From: Pyrocephalus nanus
Taxonomy: Eukaryota; Chordata; Aves; Passeriformes; Tyrannidae
Length of the DNA: 64,000 bases
Reading direction: 5' to 3'
Assembly (NCBI GenBank): GCA_038380795.1
Contig: CM076260.1
Coordinates: forward strand, 33,452,634-33,516,633
Numbering within the stretch: position 1 is the first letter of the stretch; every line of letters starts with the position of its first letter. This document shows positions 63,081-64,000 of this stretch, in pieces. The notes under the pieces are model-generated. The model saw nothing but the letters and a program-made list of their open reading frames with translations, made no database searches and had not been told where the DNA came from. The translations under genes and the position numbers were made by a program.

Positions 63081-64000
63081 TAAGACATATTAGGGCCTAG
63101 AAGTACAGTGCTTTCTTGTCTTTATTAATTCCTTTCAGTTTTACACCTGTCTGAATATTTAATGTGAAGCGGATGGTTGTTAAAAACATATTGACATACA
63201 TCATTCGGCCGGATGGGAGGAAATTCTTGCTGCATTGCACAGGATGACAGCTGGCACTGATCACAATTTCAGGTGACAAATCAATCCTCAAAAACTGGCC
63301 AAAAGAGGAGTATAATCTGGGTTCATTCCAGCTTCCCTGCTGTCGTCCACACAAGGGAAGGGACGTGCATTTACAATAAGGTGCTGGCCCCTGCCTCTGT
63401 CAGAGTGCTAAGACTACAGCTCTGTGCCTGGGGACAGGCATCATGTGGTTGGGACCACACACAAGTTTCAGGTACCTCCTTCATATAGAACTTCTGTCTG
63501 TGATGTTAATGAAGTGCCATTGCTTAAAGCAGGAGTCATTTCATAGGGGTAGGGTGAATTAGCAGGCAGAAGATGAGGTATGGGAAGCCTGGAAGCAGTA
63601 AGGAAATCAAGCACCTGGAGTCTGCAGATGGGTGCCCGTGGTGGCAGAGGCCTTTCTGGGAGCTCCTCGCTTTTCCTCCTCCATTATTTGGGTGAAAGAC
63701 CCAACTCTGCCAGCATGGCTACAAGTGGACAAATTCAAATTCTAATATCTGTATATATAGAATTATCCAATGCAAAGGAGCAACAGACACCCTAGAGGTG
63801 AGCTATTACCCACTGGCAACAAAGGTATGTACATGGAATATGAAAATCTAGAGACTGAGGAGCTAAAGACTTAGAGAAAAGCCCTGAAGAAAAACATGCT
63901 TGGTTTTCTGAGATTTTACAGTCTTCGTTGTGATTAGACTCATAAGAATCCAGTTTAGTTGCCCCTGAAGTCCAGGGAAAGACTCCAGCTGAGTGCAGAG
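63081..64000. other. Non-coding stretch, no gene seen
   Basis: Slightly GC-richer end of the window with short frames on both strands (85 codons or fewer). Nothing recognised. Confidence 0.5.

Overview
This window looks like non-coding nuclear DNA from a bird, either intergenic or inside a long intron. The evidence is the AT-rich vertebrate-style sequence, the lack of any long open frame (the longest is 166 codons and resembles nothing I know), and interspersed repeats of a clearly avian kind. Those repeats are several 5'-truncated CR1 LINE copies, some with the characteristic 3' ATTCTATG-type end instead of a poly(A) tail, and two LTR blocks that look like solo endogenous-retrovirus LTRs. 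I see no prokaryotic gene organisation, CRISPR array, rRNA or recognisable tRNA, and I do not claim any host protein-coding exon. The species cannot be named from this sequence alone.

Layout. 1-3,630 is single-copy-looking AT-rich DNA with a T/G-rich low-complexity block at 1.0-1.1 kb. 3,631-6,905 is a repeat cluster on the minus strand. It holds a short CR1 3' end, a long degenerate CR1 ORF2 fragment (endonuclease end through reverse transcriptase), a ~1.04-kb LTR inserted inside that fragment with a perfect 5-bp target duplication, and the 3' end of a further CR1. 6,906-20,564 is mostly unique DNA with homopolymer tracts and an X-box-like palindrome near 10.15 kb. Further CR1 pieces lie at 20.57-20.82 kb (minus), 26.49-26.81 kb (plus, old), 33.42-33.85 kb (plus), 42.78-43.34 kb (plus) and 58.57-58.95 kb (minus, internally deleted). 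A second LTR of ~1.08 kb lies at 46.62-47.70 kb. Microsatellites and A/T tracts are scattered throughout.

Function. No genes act together here. The readable history is one of transposition and decay: CR1 copies accumulated from more than one subfamily, at least one was later split by an LTR element, and another lost an internal ~0.35 kb. Several AT-rich stretches that are unbroken by repeats (near 14.3-14.7, 42.35-42.56, 48.2-48.7 and 62.6-63.1 kb) have the look of conserved non-coding elements, but that needs a cross-species alignment. I did not find a new biological system in this window.
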